The position numbers and the translations under genes were made by a program. Under the pieces are notes generated by a model. It saw only the letters and a list, made by a program, of their open reading frames with translations. It did not search any database and was not told the DNA's origin. Below, one piece after another: positions 1 through 9,309 of a stretch of 64,000 bases of DNA. Each line of letters starts with the position of its first letter. Position 1 is the first letter of the stretch. The stretch is from Eubacteriaceae bacterium (GTDB taxonomy: Bacteria; Bacillota; Clostridia; Lachnospirales; Lachnospiraceae), in NCBI GenBank assembly GCA_902362875.1, contig CABIYF010000009.1:1-64000 (forward strand). Reading direction: 5' to 3'.

Positions 1-248
1 ATCTGCTAATCGTTGCCACCGGCTTATTATAAATATTTCTTGTTATCTTATTTCCGTCACATAAAACGGAAGTCTATCGAAATCACTATGAGGTGTGTAT
101 GTTAAACGTTATTGGCTGATAATTTTTGTATTCGCTAACGAAAGGTTTAAGAGATTGATCACCACCGATTTGTCGAGTTGTAACCAATACCGTACAACAT
201 ACACCCCTCCGACTGAAACCACCTTGATTTGTAAACCACGTACGTTCC

Positions 249-453
249 CATATAAATTGAAACAGATCCATATATTATAAGTTCGAAATAATAGAAGGAC
301 ATAGCCTTTTTGACAGGTTCGCAGCTAACTCGGTGCGCTGTCTGAACGAAGTGAGTTCGCAAGGAGAGTTTGCGGATAAGCGACCTGTCAAAAAGGCGTC
401 AATGGTCTTCGTTTTTCGAACTTATAATATATGGATCTGTTTCAATTTATATG
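249..453. repeat. Long inverted-repeat rod element, copy 1
   Basis: Bases 249-288 and 414-453 are perfect reverse complements over 40 bp. After a 15-16 base unpaired section, a second 15-bp stem pairs 304-318 with 383-397. The interior (about 319-382) folds further and, on the minus strand, contains CGCTTATCCGC and GCGAACTC motifs shared with the element at 54668-54902. No ORF, transposase or clear target-site duplication is seen; a 9-base GTAAACCAC occurs on both sides (230-238 and 471-479) but at unequal distances. It could be an RNA gene, a mobile non-autonomous element or a strong structural barrier; the sequence does not decide. Confidence 0.85.
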
Positions 454-582
454 TTCAACAACCTACCGGCGTAAACCACAAATTAAAATTTCCCTTGCTA
501 TTTAACAACATGGGTGCTATAGTTAACAACTGGATGGTATTCTCGAAAGAAATCATACCGACAAATCAATACAACATAGAAC

Positions 583-605
583 ATCACCCGCAGAAAGCAG
601 GTGAT
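583..605 (+). promoter_or_regulatory. Hairpin that could mask the panG ribosome binding site
   Basis: ATCACC at 583-588 is complementary to GGTGAT at 600-605, with an 11-base loop. The right arm contains the panG Shine-Dalgarno sequence, six bases before the ATG at 612. The stem is only 6 bp, so translational control is an inference. Confidence 0.35.
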
Positions 606-611
606 ACATGT

Positions 612-1460
612 ATGAAAGTAGGATTCATCGGAGCAGGAAAAGTAGGCTGCTCTCTTTATGATTACTTTGTACACAACAATATACCCGTCACAGGGTGCTA
701 CACCCGTACACAAGCAAATGTAAGTGGAACGGAAAAACAGACTCAGCAAATATTTACAACATCGATTGATAAAATATTAACAAAGAGTGATGTTCTATTT
801 TTAACAGTACCAGACGATGCGATCAGTACAGTCTGGGAACAAGTCAGAACTTATCCGATACAAGGAAAGTTTATTTGTCATTGCAGCGGATCATTAGGAT
901 CAGCTGTTCTTTCTGGAATTGAAGAAACCGGAGCATACGGTTACTCTATTCATCCAATGTTTCCATTTAAAAGTAAAAAAACTGCATACGAAGATCTGGC
1001 TAAGGCTTTATTCAGTGTGGAAGGAAATGAAGAACACATAGAAGAGATCATGGATTTATTATCTGCGTGTCCAAATCACATTGTGAGATTAAAAAGCGGA
1101 GATAAACCAAAATACCATGCGGCGGCTGTGTTTGCATCAAATCTTGCGGTCGGACTGATCAATCAGGCAAAGGAATTGCTCAAAGAATGTGGATTTGATG
1201 ATGAAGCGGCACTTATGGCATTGAAACCGCTGGCAGTTACGAACATGAACAACATATTTGAGGTTGGCACATGTGATGCATTGACAGGACCAGTGGAACG
1301 CCATGATATCAAAACCATACAGAAACACCTGAATGCCATAGATCAGGAAAAAAAGGAAACTTACAGTGCTCTGACAAAAGAGATCATCAAACTTGCGCAG
1401 ACACGTCATCCGGATATTTCTTATGCAGACATGAAACATGTATTGGAGGAAGAAAAATGA
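612..1460 (+). CDS. panG: PanG-type ketopantoate reductase (Rossmann/DUF2520)
   Basis: A 282-residue NADP-binding oxidoreductase starting [12 protein letters not shown], the classical Rossmann dinucleotide-binding loop, followed by a helical DUF2520 C-terminal domain. The frame is open further upstream to 333, but the Rossmann strand starts at 612 and an AGGTGAT site precedes it, so the shorter start is chosen. Its last four bases overlap panB (ATGA), so the two are translationally coupled. DUF2520 proteins beside pan genes were described as PanG, an alternative to PanE that reduces ketopantoate to pantoate in the cytoplasm. No panE is present here, which supports the call. The assignment rests on family plus context; a general P5C-reductase-like enzyme is the alternative. 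Confidence 0.82.
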   Translation: MKVGFIGAGKVGCSLYDYFVHNNIPVTGCYTRTQANVSGTEKQTQQIFTTSIDKILTKSDVLFLTVPDDAISTVWEQVRTYPIQGKFICHCSGSLGSAVLSGIEETGAYGYSIHPMFPFKSKKTAYEDLAKALFSVEGNEEHIEEIMDLLSACPNHIVRLKSGDKPKYHAAAVFASNLAVGLINQAKELLKECGFDDEAALMALKPLAVTNMNNIFEVGTCDALTGPVERHDIKTIQKHLNAIDQEKKETYSALTKEIIKLAQTRHPDISYADMKHVLEEEK

Positions 1461-2284
1461 AAACAACAGTAAGCACAGTACAGAAGATGAAAGATAACGG
1501 GGAAAAGATTACAATGCTCACAGCATACGATTATTCTACCGCAAAATTGTTCGATGAAGCTGGAATCGACACAATGTTAGTTGGAGATTCTTTAGGAATG
1601 GTTATGCTTGGATATGACTCAACGATCCCTGTAACGGTCGATGACATGATCCATCATGGAGCAGCCGTTGTAAGAGGAGCCCAAAACGCCATGATCGTTG
1701 TCGATATGCCATTTTTATCTTATCACACATCTGTATATGATGCGGTAGCAAATGCTGGACGAATCATGAAAGAAACAGGTTGTACAGCAGTAAAATTAGA
1801 AGGCGGCAAAAATGTATGTCCACAGATCGAAGCAATCGTAAATGCACAGATCCCAGTATGTGCCCACATTGGACTGACACCACAGTCATCTAATATGTTT
1901 GGTGGATTCAGAGTACAGGGAAAAAGCGAAGAAGCAGCCAAAGAACTGATCGAAGCAGCACAGGCAGTCGAGAAAGCTGGAGCATTTATGTTAGTTTTGG
2001 AAGGAATTCCTGAGAAATTAGCAGCGATCATTACAAAGAAAGTACATATTCCAACGATCGGAATCGGAGCAAGTCCAGAATGCGACGGACAGGTACTGGT
2101 ATATCAGGATATGTTAGCAATGTATGGAAACTTTGTGCCTAAATTTGTAAAACAGTTTGCACAGGTTGGAGAAGTGATGCAGGGAGCAGTCAAAGACTAT
2201 ATCAATGCAGTTAAAGAAGGAACTTTCCCAGGACCAGAAAATACCTATGCGATCAGTGATGATGTAATCGAAAAATTATATTAA
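1457..2284 (+). CDS. panB: 3-methyl-2-oxobutanoate hydroxymethyltransferase
   Basis: A 275-residue PanB, close to the usual 265-280. It transfers a hydroxymethyl group from 5,10-methylene-THF to ketoisovalerate, giving ketopantoate, the first committed step of pantothenate synthesis. The N-terminus carries [12 protein letters not shown] and [15 protein letters not shown], the family motif with the metal-binding aspartate. IGLTPQS and the late [14 protein letters not shown] motif are also present. The start is fixed by the 4-base overlap with panG, whose GGAGGAAG just before it is the RBS. The product feeds PanG directly. Confidence 0.96.
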   Translation: MKTTVSTVQKMKDNGEKITMLTAYDYSTAKLFDEAGIDTMLVGDSLGMVMLGYDSTIPVTVDDMIHHGAAVVRGAQNAMIVVDMPFLSYHTSVYDAVANAGRIMKETGCTAVKLEGGKNVCPQIEAIVNAQIPVCAHIGLTPQSSNMFGGFRVQGKSEEAAKELIEAAQAVEKAGAFMLVLEGIPEKLAAIITKKVHIPTIGIGASPECDGQVLVYQDMLAMYGNFVPKFVKQFAQVGEVMQGAVKDYINAVKEGTFPGPENTYAISDDVIEKLY

Positions 2285-2433
2285 AAATTATCAATATAGA
2301 TTATTAAAAAGATTCGCAACACAGATTACAAAAAGATATATTTTAGTAAGAATATAACCGAAACAGCAGGGAAATTATAAGGACATATTTTATATAGATT
2401 CCCATATATAAATGGGAAGAAGGAGTTTTAACA
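2285..2433 (+). other. panB-panC intergenic leader with a stem-loop near the RBS
   Basis: 149 AT-rich bases. A short stem TTCCCAT/ATGGGAA flanks ATATAA around 2399-2417, directly before the panC Shine-Dalgarno AAGAAGGAG. No terminator or strong promoter is seen, so panC-panD-coaBC may be read through from panB or from a weak promoter here. Confidence 0.4.
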
Positions 2434-3276
2434 ATGAAAATCGTAGCAACAGTAAAAGAAGTCAGAGAACAGGTAAAAGAATGGAAGAAACAGGGATTAA
2501 GCGTAGGTTTCGTTCCAACAATGGGATATCTTCATGAAGGACACAAGAGCCTGATGGACGCAGCAAGAAAAGATAACGATAAAGTCGTTGTAAGTATTTT
2601 CGTAAACCCAATGCAGTTTGGACCAACAGAAGACCTTGCAACATATCCAAGAGATTTAGAACATGATGCAGCATTATGCGAAAGCGCAGGAGTAGACTTG
2701 ATCTTCCATCCAGAACCAGAAGAAATGTATGAGAAAGACTTCTGCTCATTTGTGGATATGACAGGACTTACAGAAGGACTTTGTGGAAAAACTCGTCCAA
2801 TCCATTTCAGAGGAGTATGTACGGTTGTAAATAAATTCTTCAACATCGTAACACCAGACAGAGCATATTTTGGACAGAAAGACGGACAGCAGTTAGCAGT
2901 TATCCGCCGTATGGTACGTGACTTAAATATGGATATCGAGATCGTTGGATGCCCAATCGTTCGTGAAGAAGACGGACTTGCCAAGAGTTCAAGAAATACA
3001 TATTTATCAGAAGAAGAAAGAAAAGTAGCACTGATCTTATCCAAAACAGTTGCTTTAGGAAAAGAACTTGCCAAGACAGAAAAAGATGCAAACAAAGTCG
3101 TAGAAGCAATGAAGAAGAATATCGAGACAGAACCAATGGCTAAGATCGACTATGTAGAGGCAGTCGATGCATTATCCATGGCACCAGTTGAGAAACTTGA
3201 AGGAACATGTATGCTTGCGATGGCAGTTTACATTGGAAAGACAAGACTCATTGACAACACACTGATTAACGAATAG
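2434..3276 (+). CDS. panC: Pantoate-beta-alanine ligase (pantothenate synthetase)
   Basis: A 280-residue PanC of usual length. It adenylates pantoate with ATP and joins it to beta-alanine to give pantothenate. The nucleotidyltransferase HIGH-type motif appears as [14 protein letters not shown] near residue 30. [14 protein letters not shown] and the C-terminal KSSRNTYLS (KMSKS-like) motif follow. The RBS AAGGAG is 9 bases upstream. It is followed 19 bases later by panD, which supplies its beta-alanine. Confidence 0.97.
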   Translation: MKIVATVKEVREQVKEWKKQGLSVGFVPTMGYLHEGHKSLMDAARKDNDKVVVSIFVNPMQFGPTEDLATYPRDLEHDAALCESAGVDLIFHPEPEEMYEKDFCSFVDMTGLTEGLCGKTRPIHFRGVCTVVNKFFNIVTPDRAYFGQKDGQQLAVIRRMVRDLNMDIEIVGCPIVREEDGLAKSSRNTYLSEEERKVALILSKTVALGKELAKTEKDANKVVEAMKKNIETEPMAKIDYVEAVDALSMAPVEKLEGTCMLAMAVYIGKTRLIDNTLINE

Positions 3277-3295
3277 ACTAAAGGAGAAAGAAAAA

Positions 3296-3685
3296 ATGAA
3301 CATCAGCATGTTAAAAGGAAAAATTCATAGAGCAACAGTAAAACAGGCAGAATTAGATTATGTAGGAAGTATCACAGTTGATCCTGTATTATTAGAAGCA
3401 GCAGGAATCTTAGAATACGAACACGTACATATTGTAGACGTTAACAACGGAAGCCGTTTTGAGACATATACAATTCCAGGAGAACCAGGAAGCGGAATGA
3501 TCTGCTTAAACGGGCCTGCAGCACGCTGCGTTGCAACAGGAGATAAGATCATCATTATCGCATATGCAGATATGACACCAGAAGAAGCAAAGACATTTGA
3601 ACCAAAAGTTGTATTTGTAGATGATGACAATCAGATTTCCCGCTGCACAAACTATGAAAGACATGGACGTTTAGAAGATATGTAG
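3296..3685 (+). CDS. panD: Aspartate 1-decarboxylase precursor
   Basis: A 129-residue PanD making beta-alanine from L-aspartate. The self-processing site is visible as Gly24-Ser25 in YVGSITVDP; cleavage there creates the N-terminal pyruvoyl cofactor of the alpha chain. The downstream [20 protein letters not shown] stretch is typical of the beta-barrel fold. RBS AAGGAG is 8 bases from the ATG. It sits between panC and coaBC with short gaps, as one operon. Confidence 0.97.
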   Translation: MNISMLKGKIHRATVKQAELDYVGSITVDPVLLEAAGILEYEHVHIVDVNNGSRFETYTIPGEPGSGMICLNGPAARCVATGDKIIIIAYADMTPEEAKTFEPKVVFVDDDNQISRCTNYERHGRLEDM

Positions 3686-3698
3686 GAGAAAGAAGATC

Positions 3699-4889
3699 AT
3701 GTTAAAAGGAAAAACGATTGTACTGGGTGTGACAGGAAGTATTGCAGCCTATAAGATGGCGAATGTAGCGAGTATGTTAGTGAAACGTGGATGCGAAGTT
3801 CACGTAGTTATGACAAAGAACGCGACAAACTTTATCAACCCAATCGCATTTGAAAGTTTGACCAACACAAAATGTCTTGTAGAAACATTTGACCGTAATT
3901 TTCAGTTTCATGTAGCACATGTATCACTGACAGACAAAGCAGATGCTATGCTGATCGCACCAGCGTCAGCCAACATCATTGGTAAGATTGCAAATGGAAT
4001 TGCAGACGATATGTTATCAACAACTGTGATGGCATGTAATAAACCAGTGATCATCTCACCAGCGATGAACACAAAGATGTATAACAATGCAATCCTGCAG
4101 GATAATCTTGATAAATTAAGAAGATTTGGATATGAGATCGTAGAGCCTGCGAATGGACATCTGGCATGTGGAACAAGCGGAGCAGGAAAGATGCCTTCAG
4201 AAGAAGTACTTGTGGCACATCTTGAGAGAGCCATTGCCAAAGAAAAAGACTTAAAAGGCAAGAAAGTTTTAGTAACAGCAGGACCAACGATTGAAGCGAT
4301 TGATCCAGTCAGATATATTTCCAATCACTCTTCAGGCAAGATGGGATATGCGATCGCCAAGATGGCAATGCTTCGAGGAGCTGATGTAACTTTAGTTACA
4401 GGAAAGACAGCGATCGAACCGCCAATGTTTGTTGATGTGGTACCAGTTGTCAGCGCACAGGATATGTATGATGCAGTGACAAGCAGAAGTGATGAACAAG
4501 ATATCATCATCAAATCTGCAGCCGTTGCAGACTACACACCAGCGAATGTCAGCGACCAGAAAGTCAAGAAAAAAGACGGTGATATGTCAATTGAACTGGT
4601 AAGAACCAAGGACATCTTAAAGACACTTGGAGAGAACAAAAAAGAAGGTCAGTTCCTATGCGGTTTTTCCATGGAGACACAGAACATGTTAGAAAACTCC
4701 AGAGCAAAACTTGAGAAGAAAAAGATCGACATGATCGCAGCCAATAACCTGAAGGAACAGGGAGCTGGATTTAACACAGATACAAACGTGATCACACTGA
4801 TCACAAAAGATGAAGAAAAACAGCTTCCAAAGATGACAAAAGAAGAAGTTGCAGATGCACTTCTTGATTTCATCGTTTCAAGAAATTAG
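3699..4889 (+). CDS. coaBC: Bifunctional phosphopantothenoylcysteine decarboxylase / phosphopantothenate-cysteine ligase
   Basis: A 396-residue fusion. The N-terminal CoaC flavoprotein half (about 1-180) shows GVTGSIAAYK, the catalytic His in the HVSLTDKADAMLIAPASAN region, PAMNTKMY and the flexible flap with LACGTSGAGKMP. The CoaB half (about 185-396) shows VTAGPTIEAIDPVRYISNHSSGKMG and the KVKKKDGD lysine loop. It carries 4'-phosphopantothenate to 4'-phosphopantetheine using CTP and cysteine. Position 13 bases after panD groups the early CoA steps. No coaA, coaD or coaE lies in the window. Confidence 0.97.
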   Translation: MLKGKTIVLGVTGSIAAYKMANVASMLVKRGCEVHVVMTKNATNFINPIAFESLTNTKCLVETFDRNFQFHVAHVSLTDKADAMLIAPASANIIGKIANGIADDMLSTTVMACNKPVIISPAMNTKMYNNAILQDNLDKLRRFGYEIVEPANGHLACGTSGAGKMPSEEVLVAHLERAIAKEKDLKGKKVLVTAGPTIEAIDPVRYISNHSSGKMGYAIAKMAMLRGADVTLVTGKTAIEPPMFVDVVPVVSAQDMYDAVTSRSDEQDIIIKSAAVADYTPANVSDQKVKKKDGDMSIELVRTKDILKTLGENKKEGQFLCGFSMETQNMLENSRAKLEKKKIDMIAANNLKEQGAGFNTDTNVITLITKDEEKQLPKMTKEEVADALLDFIVSRN

Positions 4890-4968
4890 ATATTCCAAAT
4901 GGTAAAAAATCTTTCTAAAAATTAAATAAAATAATCGCTCAACTTCTGGTTTCTTCGTATGACTATGG

Positions 4969-4974
4969 TATAAT
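4969..4974 (+). promoter_or_regulatory. -10 box upstream of the two-component system
   Basis: TATAAT 32 bases before the histidine kinase ATG, in the 117-base gap after coaBC. No good -35 hexamer is visible at 16-18 bases, so this is a partial promoter call. Confidence 0.4.
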
Positions 4975-5006
4975 AAAAGATATTAATACCAAAGGAGAGT
5001 TATGGG

Positions 5007-6494
5007 ATGAAAGCAGTAAATAAAGTTCGATTAATCTATTTACCAGCGATCGTGCTACCAATCTTTGTGATGATAGTATCGATCGCTGGTTTGAGTATAG
5101 GGTATTCAAGAATCAACAAGGCAGATCTCTCAGCAGGTTCATTTGAACGGTTTGTCAATCCGTTAAAGACAATGAATACAGAGACACAGGGAATCTTCTT
5201 TGAATTAGAAGAACATGTGAATAAAGATCCACAGATTTTTGACAATGAGCAATACTTAAATGATGTGAACAAGAGATTAAAAGACAAAGATTCTTATCTG
5301 ATCATTCGCAAGAATGGTAAGATCACTTATATAGGACAGACAAATGTCTCTGAAAAACTGATCAACAAGCTTCCATCCTATGGAAATAAAGACAGTGATG
5401 CAGACAGAGGATTTTTCGTAAGCCGTCCAGGAAATTATCTTGTGAAACAGCAGGACTTCAAATTCAGTGATGGAGGAAAAGGCTCTGTATTTATTATGAC
5501 AGACCTTGGAACAGTACTTCCACATTACCGCAATATTTTTATTCAGGTTTCCTGTGCGGTAATCGGCGTATTAATTTTAACAAGTACATTTTTATCATGG
5601 TTTATGTATCGCGAATTCGTAAGTCCGATCAGAGAATTGAAAGCCGGTGCGGAGCGTATCAAGGATGGAAATCTCGATAATGACGTTGTGATCAACAGCG
5701 GCGGCGAGGAGATCAGAGAATTATGCAATGCATTTAATGAGATGCGTGCGGAATTAAAGGATTCGATCGATGCAAGAATCGTTTATGAAAAACAGAACAG
5801 AGATTTGATCAGTAACATTTCCCATGACCTGAAGACACCGATCACGGCGATCAAAGGATACGTGGAAGGAATCATGGATGGCGTGGCAGATACTCCAGAG
5901 AAGATGGACCGCTACATTAAGACCATTTATAATAAGGCAAATGATATGAACGTACTGATCAACGAATTATCCCTGTATTCAAAGATCGATTCCAATATCA
6001 TTCCATACAATTTTGAGAAAATCAACATCAATTCCTATTTCAAAGACTGTGTAGACGAGATTGGAGCAGACCTTGAACAGCGGGGAATGATGTTCTCATA
6101 CCGTAATTATTGTGCAGCAAATGTAATGGTAACAGCCGATCCTGAACAGCTTAAGAGGGTTGTTAACAATATTATTAATAACGCATGCAAATATAACAAT
6201 AAGGCCAAAGGAAAGGTAAGCATTACCTTAACAGAATTTGACCGCAAGGTACAGGTAGCGATCAAGGATAATGGAATCGGAATATCCAAAGAAGATCTCC
6301 CACACATTTTCCGAAGAACCTACCGTGCAGATATGTCAAGAAATTCCGCAGGAGGAAGTGGTCTTGGATTATCAATCTGCAAGAAGATCATCGAAGAACA
6401 CGGCGGAGAGATCTGGGCAGAGAGTAAACTGCGTACCGGAACGACAATATTCTTTACATTAAATAAAGTACTCGATCAGTCAAAGGAGAAATAA
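5007..6494 (+). CDS. Sensor histidine kinase, HAMP type
   Basis: A 495-residue membrane kinase. TM1 spans about residues 10-33, an extracytoplasmic sensor of about 140 residues follows, and TM2 is at about 177-199. HAMP covers about 200-253. The HisKA box SNISHDLKTPITAIKGY carries the phospho-acceptor His273. The HATPase domain has the N box with NNIINNACKYN, G1 DNGIGIS and G2 GGSGLGLSI. It phosphorylates the response regulator starting one base after its stop. The signal is not evident; the extracytoplasmic domain looks PAS-like in length, but this is inference. RBS AAAGGAG precedes the start. Confidence 0.93.
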   Translation: MKAVNKVRLIYLPAIVLPIFVMIVSIAGLSIGYSRINKADLSAGSFERFVNPLKTMNTETQGIFFELEEHVNKDPQIFDNEQYLNDVNKRLKDKDSYLIIRKNGKITYIGQTNVSEKLINKLPSYGNKDSDADRGFFVSRPGNYLVKQQDFKFSDGGKGSVFIMTDLGTVLPHYRNIFIQVSCAVIGVLILTSTFLSWFMYREFVSPIRELKAGAERIKDGNLDNDVVINSGGEEIRELCNAFNEMRAELKDSIDARIVYEKQNRDLISNISHDLKTPITAIKGYVEGIMDGVADTPEKMDRYIKTIYNKANDMNVLINELSLYSKIDSNIIPYNFEKININSYFKDCVDEIGADLEQRGMMFSYRNYCAANVMVTADPEQLKRVVNNIINNACKYNNKAKGKVSITLTEFDRKVQVAIKDNGIGISKEDLPHIFRRTYRADMSRNSAGGSGLGLSICKKIIEEHGGEIWAESKLRTGTTIFFTLNKVLDQSKEK

Positions 6495-6495
6495 C

Positions 6496-7185
6496 ATGAG
6501 CAAAGTATTAATCGTAGAAGACGAACTTTCAATTGCAGAATTAGAGAAAGATTATTTGGAACTTAGTTCATTTGAAGTAGAGATTGAAACAGATGGACAG
6601 CAGGGACTTGAGAAAGCATTAAAGAATGATTTTGATATGATCATTTTAGATATTATGCTTCCAGGAGTCGATGGATTTGAGATTTGTAAACAGATCAGAG
6701 AAGCAAAAGAAATCCCAATTCTTATGGTATCCGCAAGAAAAGAAGATATCGATAAGATCAGAGGTTTAGGACTCGGAGCAGATGATTATATTACCAAACC
6801 ATTCAGCCCAAGTGAATTGGTAGCAAGAGTGAAAGCACATTTAAACCGTTATCAGAGACTTGTAAACAATCAGATGGAAGTCAATGATATCATCGAGATC
6901 CGTGGATTAAAGATCGATAAGACAGCAAGACGTGTATATTTAAACGGAGAAGAGAAAGTCTTTACAACAAAAGAGTTTGAACTGTTAACATTCTTGGCAG
7001 GACATCCAAACCGTGTATTTACCAAAGAAGAATTATTTAATAAAATCTGGGATATGGAATCTCTCGGAGATATTGCAACAGTTACGGTTCATATCAAGAA
7101 GATCAGAGAAAAGATTGAAGTTAATACAGCAAAACCACAGTATATTGAGACAATCTGGGGTGTTGGATACCGCTTCAAGATGTAG
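6496..7185 (+). CDS. OmpR/PhoB-family response regulator
   Basis: A 229-residue regulator: receiver domain (about 1-117) with acidic pocket ED at 8-10, phospho-acceptor Asp52 in IILDIMLPG, the switch Ser in MVSARKE and Lys in ITKPFSP. The C-terminal winged helix (about 130-229) ends with the ETIWGVGYRF motif of this family. It is co-transcribed with the preceding kinase. Its target genes cannot be read from the sequence. Confidence 0.95.
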   Translation: MSKVLIVEDELSIAELEKDYLELSSFEVEIETDGQQGLEKALKNDFDMIILDIMLPGVDGFEICKQIREAKEIPILMVSARKEDIDKIRGLGLGADDYITKPFSPSELVARVKAHLNRYQRLVNNQMEVNDIIEIRGLKIDKTARRVYLNGEEKVFTTKEFELLTFLAGHPNRVFTKEELFNKIWDMESLGDIATVTVHIKKIREKIEVNTAKPQYIETIWGVGYRFKM

Positions 7186-7194
7186 GAGTACCTT

Positions 7195-7905
7195 ATGAGA
7201 AAAAATAAAAAGATAAAGATTATATACAAAGATGAGCAGATCGTTGTGTGCGAGAAACCAAAAGGAACCCCTGTTTCCAGTGATAAGACAGGAGATATGG
7301 ATCTTTTGCACCAGCTGAAGAATCAGTTATTCTTTGAAGAGAATATGGACGGAGAACCAGAACTATATTTAGTACACCGTCTGGATAGACCAGTTGGCGG
7401 AGTCATGGTATTTGCAAGAACGAAAGAGGCAGCAGCATCCTTGACAGATCAGATCAAAGACCATACATTTGAGAAAGACTATCAGGCTGTTTTAACAGGC
7501 TGGCTTCCACAGGACGAAGGAACTTTTAGAGACTTTTTATTAAAAGATCCAAAGAACAATGTATCGAAAGTAGTCAAAGAAGGAACCAAAGGTGCCAAAG
7601 AAGCAATCCTTGATTATGAAGTCATTGATATGATGGAAGATTCCAAGATGAAATACACATACTGTCTGATTCATTTAGAGACAGGACGGCATCATCAGAT
7701 CCGTGTCCAGACATCAAGCAGAGGATTTGGAATCTGGGGAGATACAAAGTACAATCCAATCTACCAGAAGACAAAGAAGAAATACAAAGAGATCGGGTTA
7801 TTTGCAGCAAGGATCGCCTTTGATCATCCAATAACTGGAGAGAGAATGGTATTTAAAGCAGATCCAAGCGGAGAAGCATTTGACTTATTAGAGATGACAG
7901 AATAA
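7195..7905 (+). CDS. RluA-family RNA pseudouridine synthase
   Basis: A 236-residue cytoplasmic enzyme of the RluA/RsuA fold. The catalytic aspartate is Asp64 in HRLDRPVGGVMVFA; most family members have HRLDxxTSG, so this is a Clostridia-type variant of the motif. LETGRHHQIRVQ near 165-176 is the second family signature. No S4 RNA-binding domain is present, so it is of the short type. It probably modifies rRNA or tRNA uridine; the exact site is unknown. It starts 9 bases after the response regulator. Confidence 0.88.
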   Translation: MRKNKKIKIIYKDEQIVVCEKPKGTPVSSDKTGDMDLLHQLKNQLFFEENMDGEPELYLVHRLDRPVGGVMVFARTKEAAASLTDQIKDHTFEKDYQAVLTGWLPQDEGTFRDFLLKDPKNNVSKVVKEGTKGAKEAILDYEVIDMMEDSKMKYTYCLIHLETGRHHQIRVQTSSRGFGIWGDTKYNPIYQKTKKKYKEIGLFAARIAFDHPITGERMVFKADPSGEAFDLLEMTE

Positions 7906-7924
7906 CGGGAGATGATTAGAAAAG

Positions 7925-8713
7925 ATGAGATTCAGACCATGTATTGATATTCACAACGGCAAGATCAAACAGATTGTAGGAGGAAGCCTTCTTGATCAGG
8001 GAGATTTTGCAACAGAGAATTTTGTATCCGAAAAAGACGGCACATTTTATGGAAAACTATATAAAGATAATCACTTAAACGGCGGGCATATCATTATGCT
8101 CAATGCCAGAGATTCACAGTACTATGAAGAAGATAAAGTACAAGCCTTAAAGGCACTCAAAGCATTTGAAGGAGGACTTCAGATCGGCGGCGGGATCACA
8201 GATGAGAATGCAAAAGAATTTATCGAAGCAGGAGCATCCCATGTGATCGTGACATCTTTTGTATTTGCAGGCGGCAAGATTCACTATGACAGACTAGATT
8301 CTTTAAAAGAAAAAGCAGGAAAAGAACATCTTGTACTTGACCTTAGCTGCAGAAAGAGAGATGATAGATACTATATCACAACAGACCGCTGGCAGAAGTT
8401 TACGGAAGAAGAATTAACCGTGGAGCTTTTTCACAAACTGGAATCATGGTGTGATGAATATCTGATCCATGGAGTTGATGTGGAAGGAAAAGCACAAGGA
8501 ATCGATCAGGAACTTGTGAAACTGTTAGCACAGTATGACGGCAATAAAGTCACATATGCAGGAGGCGTTAAGAATTTTGACGATCTTGAACTGTTGAAAA
8601 ACTTTGGGAATGATAAGATCGATGTAACGATCGGAAGTGCCTTGGATTTATTTGGCGGAGATATGGAATTTGCGAAAGTTTTAGAATATTGTGATTCCAT
8701 CATAGAGAGCTGA
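7925..8713 (+). CDS. hisA: HisA, ProFAR isomerase of the eukaryote-like type
   Basis: A 262-residue TIM-barrel protein starting MRFRPCIDIHNGKIKQIVGG, with the N-terminal catalytic Asp8. LQIGGGITDENA and VTYAGGVKNFDDL phosphate-binding loops are present. The opening and length match the fungal/plant HISN3 group, which is longer than standard bacterial HisA (about 240) and occurs in some Clostridia. It would isomerise ProFAR to PRFAR in histidine synthesis. It stands alone: no other his gene is in the window, and neighbours are an RNA-modifying enzyme and a membrane protein. Confidence 0.88.
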   Translation: MRFRPCIDIHNGKIKQIVGGSLLDQGDFATENFVSEKDGTFYGKLYKDNHLNGGHIIMLNARDSQYYEEDKVQALKALKAFEGGLQIGGGITDENAKEFIEAGASHVIVTSFVFAGGKIHYDRLDSLKEKAGKEHLVLDLSCRKRDDRYYITTDRWQKFTEEELTVELFHKLESWCDEYLIHGVDVEGKAQGIDQELVKLLAQYDGNKVTYAGGVKNFDDLELLKNFGNDKIDVTIGSALDLFGGDMEFAKVLEYCDSIIES

Positions 8714-8762
8714 TAGAACTTTCACAGACAACTGAAAGGAACATAGAAGGGAGGCTTGGATA

Positions 8763-9236
8763 ATGAAACTATTATATGAAGCCAGTAATTTTACGATACA
8801 GGCAAGATGGGTGATCCCATTTGCGATATTAGGAATCATAGGAGTATTACTCCTCGTATTTTCAAAGAAACCATTTTTTAAATTGTTATCCGCAGTATGT
8901 CTTGTGATCTGTGCGGTTGCAGCATTGAGATTCTGCTTTGGATACATGCAGGTGATCCACGCATATAAGCAGGGTGATTATAAGAGTGTCGAAGGCTATG
9001 TAGAGAACTTTACGCCAGCATCCAGCGGCGGAGAAGATCAGGAAGATATGGAAGAAGAAAGCTTTGATATCAAAGGCGTTCATTTTTCCTATGGTGATAA
9101 ATTCATCAAGAAGTTTGGATATCACAGACCATCGACACAAGGTGGATATATTAAGAGAGATGGACAGTATCTGAAGATCGGTTATATTACAACCGAGAAA
9201 GGATATGTCATCGTAAAGATTCAAGAGAGAAAATAA
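8763..9236 (+). CDS. Small membrane protein of unknown function
   Basis: 157 residues, not recognised. Two predicted membrane helices lie at about 15-33 and 39-60, followed by a mainly polar, probably cytoplasmic or extracytoplasmic domain with an acidic patch (GGEDQEDMEEES, about 88-99) and several Gly/Tyr-rich strands. GGGAGG seven bases upstream supports the start. It is the last gene before a bidirectional terminator, 50 bases after hisA. Confidence 0.7.
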   Translation: MKLLYEASNFTIQARWVIPFAILGIIGVLLLVFSKKPFFKLLSAVCLVICAVAALRFCFGYMQVIHAYKQGDYKSVEGYVENFTPASSGGEDQEDMEEESFDIKGVHFSYGDKFIKKFGYHRPSTQGGYIKRDGQYLKIGYITTEKGYVIVKIQERK

Positions 9237-9279
9237 AAATACCGCAGATCTCATAGATTCATAGATCTGCGGTATTTTT
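9236..9279. terminator. Bidirectional terminator
   Basis: A 16-bp perfect stem (9236-9251 with 9263-9278) with A-tract on the left and T-tract on the right. It separates the plus-strand operon from the convergent minus-strand genes and should work for both. Confidence 0.9.
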
Positions 9280-9309
9280 ATACTTACGATATCTTAGACA
9301 ATATCGAGA

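Larger units (their letters stand above)
1..611. other. Non-coding region upstream of panG
   Basis: No convincing gene is visible in this 611-base stretch. Short open frames exist on both strands but have no ribosome binding site or recognisable protein, and several lie in self-complementary DNA. It holds a small hairpin at 52-71 (TTCCGT/ACGGAA), the long inverted-repeat element at 249-453, and a possible RBS-masking hairpin at 583-605. I see no good promoter for panG, so the promoter may lie inside or before the repeat element. Confidence 0.7.

Noticed and set aside
86..362. Short ORFs on both strands in the first 360 bases
   Set aside because: They overlap one another, lack RBS and protein features, and partly arise from the self-complementary element.
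333..611. N-terminal extension of panG by 93 codons
   Set aside because: It runs through the inverted-repeat element, has no homology or RBS, and the Rossmann fold starts exactly at the ATG at 612.
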